Source of the DNA: Brasenia schreberi
Lineage: Eukaryota > Streptophyta > Magnoliopsida > Nymphaeales > Cabombaceae
Direction of reading: 5' to 3'
Assembly: GCA_036023115.1 (NCBI GenBank)
Contig: JAYKKT010000074.1
Span: 6,831,501-6,895,500 of the forward strand
Length of the DNA: 64,000 nucleotides
Shown here: positions 21,264 to 31,657 of the stretch, one piece after another
Layout: each line of letters starts with the position of its first letter
Numbering within the stretch: the first letter of the stretch is position 1
Notes under the pieces: model-generated
Databases searched by the model: none
What the model was told of the DNA's origin: nothing
What the model saw: the letters and a program-made list of their open reading frames with translations, nothing else
Translations under genes and position numbers: made by a program

Positions 21264-23195
21264 GACCGAGCCGGCATGTTGAATCCCCGAAAAGTTATGG
21301 GACCAATGGCCGGAGCCGGTATCCGGCAGTGGTTTCCAGCACCAGCCATGGCTCCAAATTTCTCACAAGAAGGGCACATGGTGAGTGTGGTGGCCGGAAC
21401 AGGCATGTAGAATTGGGGGGATAGCTTGAGTGCCCGGAGTTCCTGCAACTCCCTTTGCATCCTCCTGTTCTCTTCTCTTAGATTCTCACAACAACGCTTT
21501 AGGAACTCACAATCCACTTCTGTTTGCTTCAATTTAGTTCTGCATTTCATCATATGGAATCGTTGCTCTCAATTAGTTGATCAGTTCTCAAAGGAAACCT
21601 CCAGACGAATTGAGTTCAAGATACCTTATTAACAAAATCCTGTAAATTTGGCAATCTGATACTAAAACCTTATTTCACACACATTTACTTTTATATTTAT
21701 ATGTAAATTCTGTTCATGGCCATAGATGCTGTGTGCAATGAAGCTTGAGTCTTGGGACCTCTTTGTTTTATTTATTCATCTATGTGATTTCTATTTTATA
21801 GGAACTCCAGTTCAACATCATTCATAAAATTCTAGTCACGTCTTCATTTCAGCAGTCCGATCACAATAAGTTTTCAAAAATTAGATTCCTTCAAAAATAG
21901 TTTTCGGAAGAATAACATGATTGACACCAACAATTCTCTGAGATTTCTACCATGCACTTATACGGACTGCTGCATACGATGAACTTGTCCGAAAAAGTGG
22001 GATATCCTAGACGAGATACCCCAACTTATACCAGATTGAGGATAAAGGCCTAAGCAAACATCTCATGAAGCTATTTATTCATCTATGTGATTTCTATTTT
22101 ATAGGAACTCCAGTTCAACATCATTCATAAAATTCTAGTCACGTCTTCATTTCAGCAGTCCGATCACAATAAGTTTTCAAAAATTAGATTCCTTCAAAAA
22201 TAGTTTTCGGAAGAATAACATGATTGACACCAACAATTCTCTGAGATTTCTACCATGCACTTATACGGACTGCTGCATACGATGAACTTGTCCAAAAAAG
22301 TGGGATATCCTAGACGAGATACCCCAACTTATACCAGATTGAGGATAAAGGCCTAAGCAAACATCTCATGAAGCTGTTAATGCACAAGATTGATGAAGTT
22401 AATTTAAATACTAAATCACAAGAGAGAAGAAGCTGAGATAGATGTATATACCTTGCTCGGCGGTTTTGGAACCAGACTTCAACCTGCCTCGGCCGGAGAT
22501 TCAATTGCTTCGACAAAGCCATTTTTTGCTTCTGAGAACAAACAAACAAGACCCATCTAAGAATCACATCGAATACCAATGGTGGTCATCAAGAAAAAAT
22601 GGATCAGAAAGGTGAACGTACGGGATTGAGGGTTGGCTGTTGCTTGAAGCTTTCCTCCAACACCGCAGATTGGTCCTTTGTGAGCCTCAGCTTCTTTCTA
22701 GAGGCGTCTTCTTCATCTCTTCCCGCGTTTCCTTCTCGAGAGAAAAGCCTCTCTTCCTCCGAGAGGAGATCGCTCTCGGGTCCGCGCTTGGTGCCGCTCA
22801 GACTATGGCTAGACACAGTGCTCGACGGCGACGATGCTGCCGCGCCTTCTTCGTCTTCCTCCTCGTAATAGAAGTCGTCTCGTTCTGGCAGCCGATTCAC
22901 ATCTATCCTCTTGAGGAAAGGCCTCGCCTCTACTTTGTACGTTGATGAATTCCTCTCTGCATGAACCACACCTCTGTTTAGTTCACTGTGCAACAATAAG
23001 AGAGCCAAGAAGCAAGAAATAGAAGGGGGATTTTCAGATCTCTTTACCGGATGAGAGATCCGCGCAGTTAGGGCGAACGCCGGGCGAAAACGAAGCTTCA
23101 GAAGGGAGCTTCGATTGCAATCCATAGGTACTGTCATATCCGGAGAACAAGCTAAGATCCAAGCCTAATTCATCGTTTCCTTGTCTTCCCGTCAT
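21260..23195 (-). CDS. HD-Zip class II homeodomain-leucine zipper transcription factor
   Basis: Exons at 23195-23048, 22956-22622, 22531-22452 and 21539-21260 join to 843 nt, giving 280 residues. The N-terminus has ELGLDLSL, an EAR-type LxLxL repression motif (residues 10-16), followed by the HD-Zip II N-terminal region with RIDVNRLP. The homeodomain starts near residue 136 ([18 protein letters not shown]) and contains the helix-3 core [13 protein letters not shown]. The leucine zipper follows directly ([16 protein letters not shown]). CPSCE at about 243-247 is the redox-sensitive motif that defines class II. These proteins bind CAAT(C/G)ATTG-type sites and mostly repress, in shade and auxin responses. 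The acceptor at 22957 was chosen because the nearer upstream AG would create an in-frame stop. Intron 3 carries a 303-bp tandem duplication. I cannot say which Arabidopsis member is orthologous. Confidence 0.93.
21769..22375. repeat. 303-bp near-perfect tandem duplication inside HD-Zip intron 3
   Basis: The segment from about 21769-22071 is repeated at 22072-22375 with an offset of exactly 303 bp. Reading both copies, I found one difference (G at 21991, A at 22294). Both lie between the donor at 22451 and the acceptor near 21540, so the reading frame is unaffected. Such identity implies a very recent event or an assembly artefact. Confidence 0.95.
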
Positions 23196-23931
23196 ATTTC
23201 TCTGTTCCAAACCACCGAAGCCCCCAACCCCTCTGCAACTTCTGTGCTTTGTCTGCAGGGGTCTGACACGACTCTCAGTTATCTTGAGGTTGTTGGTGAT
23301 GATGACGATGATGATGGCAGGTATAAGGGCGTTCGTATTCATTTATAGGCGTTCAATCCTGTGTTTCTTGTTTTGGGTGAACACCAATCATGTGTTGGAT
23401 CAGCATTACGGTTCAAAGTATGGTCTACCTTGTCAGTCGCTGATCACCTCCAAGCTCACTCTGGCTCAGTCTAACGGCTTGGCTCTGCCTCACGTTGGTC
23501 CAGTACGCGTTCGGACCCCAATATATATATATATATATATCAAGAGAGAGATTGATATACACAAATAGATTTGTAAACGATGCAGTTCCCGACCTTTCAG
23601 TGTTATAGATCAACGGTTAATATTGTTAAAATCAAACTTTTTAATTTGTTTTTTAGATAAAATAATAAATCATTCATAACCACTCAAAAAGCTATTTTAG
23701 CTTTAGCTTTTATGTTTTATCATACATACACACACATATATAAACAATATACCCGTATATGTTAACATATTTAAGTATTACTATATTACAATGAACGGTT
23801 GAGATTTACATTTAAAAAATAAAAGGTATATATATGTATACCTTTCATTAGTGTACTTGATTCAATTATATATTTTTTACTTTTAAAATTTAAATTATTT
23901 GAATATATTTTTATCCAAGCCTGTTATCAAG

Positions 23932-23993
<62 letters not shown>

Positions 23994-24065
23994 GAGAGAT
24001 AGTAGCCTAGTAAGAGTGTACTTTTTACAAATTCAAAAAAGTATTTGCATACTTTGCATGTGGAG
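23196..24065 (-). promoter_or_regulatory. 5' leader and proximal promoter of the HD-Zip gene
   Basis: Non-coding sequence directly upstream of the HD-Zip ATG at 23195. An in-frame upstream extension is open to 23342 but the conserved class II N-terminus begins at the MTGRQGN methionine. Beyond 23520 the region is dominated by AT microsatellites (23518-23541 and about 28 TA units at 23933-23990). No individual site is certain. Confidence 0.4.
23933..23990. repeat. (TA)n microsatellite, about 28 units
   Basis: An uninterrupted TA run, the longest simple repeat in the window. It lies roughly 740 bp upstream of the HD-Zip start. Confidence 0.97.
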
Positions 24066-24165
24066 ACATGGCTCAACTAGTTGATGTTATTGCTATTAGT
24101 GGGGAGTTCAATTCTCAAGTATGCAAATGTATGTATTTCAATCTTCAACCTCTTTTTATAATAAA
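24066..24165 (+). mobile_element. tRNA-related SINE (family A, copy 2)
   Basis: A-box-like TGGCTCAACTAG (24069-24080) and B-box-like GGAGTTCAATTCTC (24102-24115) are followed by CAATCTTCAACCTC and an A-rich tail. The order and spacing match copies 1 and 3 of the same family. Neither polymerase III box is perfect, so it is likely inactive. Confidence 0.55.
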
Positions 24166-24432
24166 AAAATAAAACTCAAAAAATATTTAAATAATAAAGA
24201 AAGTAATTTCCATCCTATTCCACTTTTTAAAAAGAGACACAATCATACTTGGAGAAAATCAATCTTTCTCTTTATATAAATATACTAAGAGAGTGGGAGT
24301 TGTTAGACATCCTCTCATCTTAGGTATTACTTTAGGATAAATAGACATGTGTTATCCATGGGATCATACAAATCATCGTACGAGAAAGTATCTAATATCT
24401 TTTAGTTTCTCTATATATATAGAGAGAGAGAT

Positions 24433-24480
24433 CATGAATTCTTCCTGTGATGAATTTTCATTTGACAGGAAGAATTCGTG
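24433..24480. repeat. Perfect 13-bp inverted repeat (hairpin)
   Basis: GAATTCTTCCTGT at 24436-24448 is exactly complementary to ACAGGAAGAATTC at 24465-24477, with a 16-bp loop. The stem extends three more pairs outward, one of them a G-T wobble. It follows a GA microsatellite and precedes the GC-rich block. Confidence 0.8.
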
Positions 24481-24499
24481 TGGGATTTGAAAGATAAGA

Positions 24500-24880
24500 T
24501 GGGTGGGAGTAAGATCAAAGTGGGGTGGAACCGGGTCTAGGAGCGGGTGAGTTTGGAGCTGTTGAGACGGAACATAAGCTCGGCTGGGTGAGCGGGGCGC
24601 CGAAGTGGGTCCCGCATGTGAACGTGAAGGGCGTAGGGGGTGTTTGTGGAACCCGGGATCGACTTGTAGGCGTGGGGGTCACGTGGGTCAGGCGTTATAC
24701 CCGGAGGAAGACCCGCTCGGGTCACGTGACCAAGCGGGGAGCTGCCTGCCCGGAAGCCCGTACTCGTGCACATCAACGGCGGTGCGACCACCCTCCTGTC
24801 AATATCCGACGGCCCTCGCGGTCGACTTGTAGCCCCTTCCCCCGACACGTACTCCCCCTAATCATTTGACTTGCTCCCCT
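24500..24880. promoter_or_regulatory. GC-rich island with two G-boxes
   Basis: This ~380-bp block is strikingly GC-rich against AT-rich surroundings. It contains TCACGTGG at 24679-24686 and the full palindrome GTCACGTGAC at 24721-24730, with a further ACACGTAC near 24845. CACGTG is the core bound by bHLH (PIF) and bZIP factors. The nearest gene start is the HD-Zip gene 1.5 kb away on the minus strand, so this could be a distal regulatory element; that link is inference. Overlapping open frames on both strands reflect the GC content and show no domain. Confidence 0.4.
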
Positions 24881-25204
24881 CCCCATAACTCCATTTACCA
24901 AATTGTCCCTTCACGGATCACTCTGCTTCCTCGGTCATGATGGTTACAGTTCACATTGACACGGATACGATTTAATGACTCGACACGGGCTTACCCATAT
25001 TACCTTTCACCATTAGGGTACGGAGACACTACGATTTATGTAGTCTGCTTATTAAGAATCTTCGTATTTCGGTGATTTCTATTCACTTTTTAAGATTGGG
25101 ATATTTTTTGGAAATTTTAATTGCAAATACCTGGAAAGACGAAAACTCAATGTTTTGTATTTTTAGGTGCAATATTTATAAAATAACAGTCTATTAGCTT
25201 ATGA

Positions 25205-25320
25205 TTTTTTTTGTTGTTGCATGAGGAGGTCGAAGTTTAACACACACACCAACACATGCACCTTCTGAGAGTCGAACCCCTCACCAACAACAACAGCACT
25301 AGGACGCCCAGCTAACATTC
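25205..25320 (-). mobile_element. tRNA-related SINE (family A, copy 3)
   Basis: On the minus strand, A-box-like TAGCTGGGCGTCC (25314-25302) is followed by GTTGTTGTTGGTG and B box GGGGTTCGACTCTC (25280-25267). GGTGCATGTGT and CTTCGACCTCCTCATG come next, ending in an A-rich tail. The B box is the closest of the three copies to the GGTTCGANTCC consensus. Confidence 0.65.
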
Positions 25321-26490
25321 TTGGTGCATTAACTTTGAAATTTAGGCATTAGTTTATGAGTAAAATGACAGACAGGCAGCTTAATGTTAGACAGGAGAGG
25401 GTTCGGGGATCGACAAAACTTTCTGGAATTAAATCCAATGGGTTGAGAGTTTGGGTTCGAGGCCATTAATTGAGCTCAAGCTCATCTTGTCGCCCATGTT
25501 GTATGGCAGAAACCAACTTAACAGTCAGAGACTAACCAAGTGGGATTTGTTTAAATTGGTGTTGTTTTACTGCCCATATGAGATCGAATTGAGCCTTGAC
25601 ATCAACTTGCAAACATTGAATATGTACATGATTACAACCAGCTGGACGTGAATGTGACTTGTTTAGAAAAGATACTAATGACATAAAACTGTGCGTGTGC
25701 ACGCACACACACACATAATAGTGTAATTGCTGCAGTCATGTGCCGAACCCTTAGTCTAAGACATTCAAATAGTTTATTAGCTTCTTCTTCTTTTTCTCCT
25801 TCACTCTGAGACGCCCAATTAAGCATGGTTTGGTTGATCAAGAGCATCATTAGTTATATATATATATATATGGATTATGTACACGTGCGCACACTGACAC
25901 AACCATCCATCTTTGGTGATAGATGATAGAGATTTAAAATAAAAAAATACTCATATGAATAAAGTGTACCTTTAAAAAACCCCCACCAAAGATAGATAAT
26001 TGAGATCAATACAAGTATCTCTGTCTATATATAGAGAGAGAGAGAGAAATGAGACTTCTGAAGTATTCATATTTGTGGGCAGGGATGAGTTTAATAAATT
26101 TATCCTTTTATATTTATTTAAAGACTCTTATAATATTTTAAATGATACTTATGTTCTTTAAAAGCAAACGAATTTATAAGCATGCATCTAACATAACATT
26201 TTCTTGCTATTCATAAAGATGTGTATAAAGAGTGTCATTTATATGTTTTTTAAAAGTACCTTCATAACCGTCTAAATGATACTCATACTCTCTAAAAGTG
26301 AGAAGAATATGTATTGTCAGAACTAGGCTCTCTCTCGATATTGTATCTTGTAGGCAATATTGTTTTTTAATAACAAGAGTGTAACAAAAATATCATTCAC
26401 ACTCATATCATACCAAAGTAATGAGTAGATATGAATATGTATATGTCAATCAATGTGAGCATGATCTGGTTTTCATATATATATATATAT
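25321..26490. other. Gene-free stretch
   Basis: AT-rich sequence with short microsatellites (25690-25715 AC-type, 25855-25870 TA, 26025-26046 TA/GA, 26475-26490 TA). No gene or recognised element. Confidence 0.35.
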
Positions 26491-26538
26491 AACAAACAAC
26501 AACTACTAAGCCTTTTTCCATATTAGATGGATCGGCTA
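26491..26538 (-). mobile_element. RTE 3'-tail only, inserted in a TA microsatellite
   Basis: Read on the minus strand, AGCCGATCCATCTAATATGG then AAAAAGGCTTAGTAGTTGTT matches the last ~48 bp of the RTE copies closely. No more of the LINE is present. TA repeats flank it on both sides. Confidence 0.65.
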
Positions 26539-26639
26539 TATATATATAAATATATAACTTAGAGACTCTAACTTTATTTGGACTCGAAAAATGAAGAGGG
26601 TACTTTTCATTTTTGGTGAACTGAAATGAAATAATTTGC

Positions 26640-26890
26640 AAAGGCGTTTATTTACTTATTATACGCGCATTTTCATGTCGCAGTTTGGGGCCCTTTTCTT
26701 GTGCGATATGCCGGAAGCGGTCTGGAGGGAAAGTTTATTGCGTGCGACCCATCTTCAGATGGCCACTCTACTCTCTCACGTGTCCACGTCATTAAAGCCT
26801 GCTCCGTACCCCCACTTGACCCTTCCCTCCTCAACTCATCATCTTATGCCGTACCTTTCTCTTCCACGTTGCAACGTTAGCTAACATGGG
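26640..26890. promoter_or_regulatory. ACGT-core cluster in a less AT-rich block
   Basis: CACGTGTCCACGTCA at 26777-26791 contains a G-box/ABRE core and a second ACGTCA core. The surrounding 200 bp has higher GC than its neighbours. No gene is visible on either side within 4 kb, so the target, if any, is unknown. Confidence 0.25.
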
Positions 26891-27079
26891 GTAATAAAAA
26901 TTTATTTAAATTCTTATGTTAACGGAACACATCTATCTTCTAAAGTAATTTATTTATTATTAAAGTAAAGAATATATTATATATTATAAATTATATATAT
27001 ACACACACAAAGCATACATGCATGCACTACACGCATACAAAAAGATCGATAAATAAGATGGTGTCTTATCATGCTTTAG

Positions 27080-27114
<35 letters not shown>

Positions 27115-28669
27115 GCAAGCATGCACGCGCACTCACACACACAAAAGATCGGTACATGAGATAGCAAATAAACAGGTTGTTCCTGACTAGTCTATCAACA
27201 CAAGTACTCGATTTGTTAACTTGTTTTAATTGCGCCAAACACAGAAAACAGTTGCTCGGTTACATTAGCTGCACAAGAGTTTTTCTTTCAAAGTTGCAAT
27301 GTGTGATTTTATTGAAAGTTATTAATACAATTATCAATAAGTAAAAAGCTTGATCGTTTATATTGATTTAACATGGTTTTTCAATACATACATACATACA
27401 TATATATATATAATATGTATATGTATTAAATTTATGCTTTTTCTGGAGAAGAACAAGAAGAGTCTATAAGATTCACACCGAACTGAATACATGTAATCGT
27501 AAAGCTTAATGAGTGTTCACATTACCTGAGTTGCAAACTGAAGACAAATAGGCTTGTCACAAGCTCAAAAACATAAACACACACTTGTTTGTGCATACAT
27601 GTTTTATCACTATTTTTTTAACATAAATATTATTTTTGAAAGTTGTAAAATTTAAAAATTATAAACAACATATTAAAAAACAATAAACCCAGTATATCAT
27701 AATATATATAAATGCGTGCCTCGTTTTTATCCGACGTTGCATGTGACGGCCACCTTAGAACAGTCCGTTACACGTGCAATCCTCGTGGCCACAAGGATGA
27801 TTGGTTGTACGGAAGTAGTCAAAGGTCAAAGGGTGAATCAGTGGTGACCATAATATTTTATCCTTTATTTGCAATTTCCGAAAGAGCTTGTGGCCATCCT
27901 TGAAGCTTCTCAGGCACTAGTGACTCTTGCAATATCAATCACAAAAGGTAGTAGTCCATGTTCAATCACTCGTTTCATATTGTTCCACCGGTTTAACCAT
28001 TAGCCAACATTCTCCGTCAAATTTATGTACAAATATTTAAGTTTTTAAGATAGTTTTAATAAGGACGGTAATGGTTTTGATTGATAAAAAATAATTTAAA
28101 TAGTGAAATAATGAAAGGTGATCGAGGACAACAACTAATGACTTAATCAATGGAATTATACAAAACTAAGGATTGAAAACCGTGTTCAATTGAGCACGAA
28201 CAAATACCTAAAAAGACTGTCACTCTTTTATAAGAGGATTGGAGCAAGCTGCCGTGAGAGGAAAGCTCTTTTAATGTTTAATACCCAATGCATCGTGAAC
28301 ACTTTGACTTGGAGTTGGAGCTTCTCATCTTCCTGTCTTTCCTCGAGAAGCAAAAAGTCCAGAAAAGATCCGCTCTCATATTATTTTACATTCTTTCAAA
28401 AAATTTCTTCATAAGCCTAACTTTATTATGGAAATTATATATCTATATCTATATTTAATTAGCACACACACACACACATATACTTATTTACTTAATTAGC
28501 TTTCGTTGTCTCTCCAGGTACTGGAATGTTCAAAATTTTGGGCAACTCCACCTAACTTGTCCCGATCCAATTCATACCCAATCATGACGTTAGGGTTTGA
28601 CCAGACACCTAATAAAACAGATATAACAATAATTGAACTCATCTTTCAAATTATTCGTGGGAATTGGAT
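26891..28669. other. Gene-free, microsatellite-rich stretch
   Basis: CT/AT (27080-27115), AC (28463-28480) and other simple repeats occur. A small block around 27715-27900 has higher GC and an ACACGTGC site but no convincing coding frame. Nothing else recognised. Confidence 0.35.
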
Positions 28670-28775
28670 TGAGCACGTGTGGGCCCGGAGGAGACCAAAA
28701 GGTTAAGGCAAATGTGATGGTGCACGTGTGGGGCCTCATGCCCCCATGTGATGAACCCTCGCTGCCCACGTGAAA
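28670..28775. promoter_or_regulatory. Repeated GCACGTGTGGG motifs
   Basis: GCACGTGTGGGCC (from 28673) and GCACGTGTGGGGCC (from 28722) are repeated about 49 bp apart, and CCCACGTGAA follows at about 28765. Each carries a CACGTG core, and the first adjoins a TGGGCC (TCP-type) element. The repetition suggests a true bZIP/bHLH target cluster. No adjacent gene is identifiable. Confidence 0.35.
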
Positions 28776-31189
28776 TGCTTCTTCCAAGTTGCATAATGCA
28801 ACAAGTCTACCAAATGGCAATGGAGTGGCCAAAGCACAAATGCTTTTGACTTAAAAATTTGACATGTATACGTGTGTGTGTGTGTATATATATATATGTG
28901 ATTTATTGTGTAACATATGTAGCATCACACACACACACACATATATATATATATAGAGAGAGAGAAGGGATATAATCATAAATATTTAAATCTCATATAT
29001 GCTCAAATCTACTCACAATATCTTCATTATATGATTGGTGTGATGAATGATAAAGATTTGAATTAAGAGTATCATTGGCTTTTTGTATTTTGAGTTTAAT
29101 ACATCATGCATATTAAGTGTTTTTTGTTTTATAACCTCACTTTCTTTATAAAGATTGAACAGTTGAGTATATATGTATGTATATATGAGAAAACTAGATC
29201 TTAAAAACCTTAGAAAATTATATTCATGCATTCTTTTTGTATCGTTTAAAAAGTTATAAAAGTGTTTGCATAAATATAAATGAAAACCTCATTGCACTCA
29301 TATCCCCAACAAGCAAAAGACCAGTGACTATCATGAGCCAACATCAATGGTGAGAATAGACTTTCAGGCTGATGGACCTAGCTTAAAAGGTTTATGGCAG
29401 GTTGTTTCAAACCCTAGAAAGGCAGTTTCACCAAGTTATAATACTGTGATAGTCTGAAGTCATATAATCAAAATCAAACTAAAAAAAGGGGGGGGGGGTG
29501 GTGGAAGAAAGAAAGAGCGAGAACTCTTATGGGAGTGATGATTGGTTTCTTCTTTCCTCTTCGTTATGTGAACAGAAACAAATTGATGCACAAAGAGCTG
29601 CGGGTTCTCTTGGGTAGTTGGCCGACTCGAATGAACCTTCAAGTTGAATGTCATGAACTCGATATGCATCCAGTAGGGTCCGCATAACCCCACGATAGGG
29701 AGTGGTCTAATTTGATCATTAAGATGCAGGCATGGAGCATATTCATTGTGTCCCCTTCATTACATTTTCACCCTTTTCTAAATACGATGCACCATGATGT
29801 TCATCAATATCTTTGGGGCCACTCTTTATTTGATTCCCTTGTTTTATTAGAACAACACCAACAAAGATTTGATGGCCCTGCAACATAGGCCCCAAGGTAT
29901 GTCGACACGACACGGAACAAAAGCATATGATTTGCCAACCTTTTACCTGTAAAGCAGCTCTGGAATTTGGGTTGGTCCATGCTTGTAAGCTGTTCATGTT
30001 TACAGATCTTATAGTTGGTGCTGATCTGAGAGTAATCAAACTTGCGAGGTTTAGTTGAGACCGGGTGAAGTGACCTGGGAGATCATACTCCAACAGCATT
30101 ACATACCATTGATGTCAGCTAGGCACCGCCATGTCATCTAAGATTTCATAAATGACGCGTTTTGAATCCAGATCATGATCTCTCAGATCATTTGATCCCC
30201 AGATGGTTTGGGACCTTCAAACACTTGGAGATCACTTTCAATGAATTCAGCTACTCAACAGGGACAGTCGCTACACTTTCTTAATCTTCCCCCTTTCAAG
30301 ATCATTCCATTTATGTTGGTGCTTTTCACTAGCAGGGAACAATTTTATCCTCATATATATATGTATATACACATATAAAGTTTAAATAGAAAATACTAGC
30401 TATCACCGTACCTTCCAAGTGGATCAGACATTCAATCTTAGCGCATTTTTACTTACATTTGTCCTAATGATTTTGTGAAACAATCTAAAGAGACATTATA
30501 CATATGGCTACTTAGTCAAAAGCATGTAAAATCTTTTTCAAACTGTAGACATATTTATTTTAAATAGTTCTAGACAGTGTAAATTGCATTATGTACGATA
30601 AACTAGAAATGGGTTTTTACATTGAAATAATTCTACCCAGAGTGTACTTATTGAGGAATATACCATGCAGACCAAATTTTCACAATTAGATCAATCTCTC
30701 ATCTGTTAAGATCCTCTTAAAAGGCTCAATACTGTCCAAGGTTGGTTTTCATACTGGTAAGAGCCTCTGGTTGCTAGACAAGCAGTGAGGTGCTCAATTC
30801 AAATGGTGTCTATGCCACAGATGCTCAGAGTTGGTACGCTAAATTCGGAGTTTTAGTCCGGTTTCTTCCAGCCGAAAAGCTGTTTCTCTGATTTATTAAT
30901 GGTGAAACAGAAATGTGAGTATCTTCTCTTCCTACCAGTGACATCTAAATATCCTCTCCAATGCATCACAATTCTCTTTTTATGGAAAAACACAGAGCAG
31001 GAAGAAGCTGTTTGGATCTTTTGCATCCGGGTTTCCCAGTATCATTATACTGTAGAACTAAAAAATAAATCCTACAAGGAGTGATTGTACATATTTGCTG
31101 CAACAAGCAGCCACAGTAATCGATTTATCCGCGAGCAAGCTCCACCGTCCGTGCTACCGAACATCAACTTTCTGGAATAAACTCAGTTC
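28776..31189. other. Gene-free stretch downstream of the kinase-U-box gene
   Basis: AT-rich DNA with microsatellites (28876-28965) and a poly-G run at 29488-29500. A 118-codon minus-strand frame at 29743-30099 has no recognisable domain. Confidence 0.35.
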
Positions 31190-31330
31190 AGTAGCATCCC
31201 TGTGGCTGCGAGAAAGGTAGTCGGGAGTTTGATTCCCAAGGGTGAAACCTCTCGTGCTAGCCGACACTCATAATAAACCCTGGGGTGAGGTTCTACCTCC
31301 GACTTTTACACTGGGCCGTTCCAACCCATC
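31190..31330 (+). mobile_element. Possible SINE with strong B box
   Basis: TGGCTGCGAGAAAGG (from 31203) could act as an A box. GGAGTTTGATTCCC at about 31224-31237 is close to the polymerase III B-box consensus. The downstream sequence (TTCTACCTCCGACTTTTA) ends without a clear tail. Its body differs from family A, so it would be a separate family. A tRNA gene is excluded because no cloverleaf can be drawn. Confidence 0.4.
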
Positions 31331-31657
31331 AGCAGCAGTTATCTCCAAACCATAAATGCAAAATAAAGAAAAAGAAAGAAACTCTGTTGGGTTTCAATCA
31401 GGATTCAAAGAATGCTTCTGAATAATGTACAATAGTCCAGAAGATCATGGAAACAAGAGAACAATTTAACAAAAAATAAAAGCCAAAAGAAATATGAGAG
31501 CATTTTAAGCGATAAGAGTCATCAGAAGCAGAATACCAACAGTAGGCTTCGATAACCTGAACAAAACAATGAAATTCCGGGGATTGCACAACAAAAAATT
31601 AAAAAGTTGGGCAGGAAGTCACTCAAAGTATGCCTTCGCACTACGCATAAAAAGCTC

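Noticed and set aside
24525..24869. Overlapping open frames of 75-114 codons on both strands
   Set aside because: High GC content removes stops in all frames; translations are Arg/Pro-rich without domains.
29743..30099. 118-codon minus-strand frame
   Set aside because: Composition looks protein-like but I recognise no family and no flanking exon; not enough to call a gene.
30770..30815. B-box-like GGTGCTCAATTCAAATGG
   Set aside because: Poor match to the consensus and no A box at the right spacing.
31190..31330. tRNA gene suggested by a strong B box
   Set aside because: No acceptor stem or anticodon arm could be formed; treated as a possible SINE instead.
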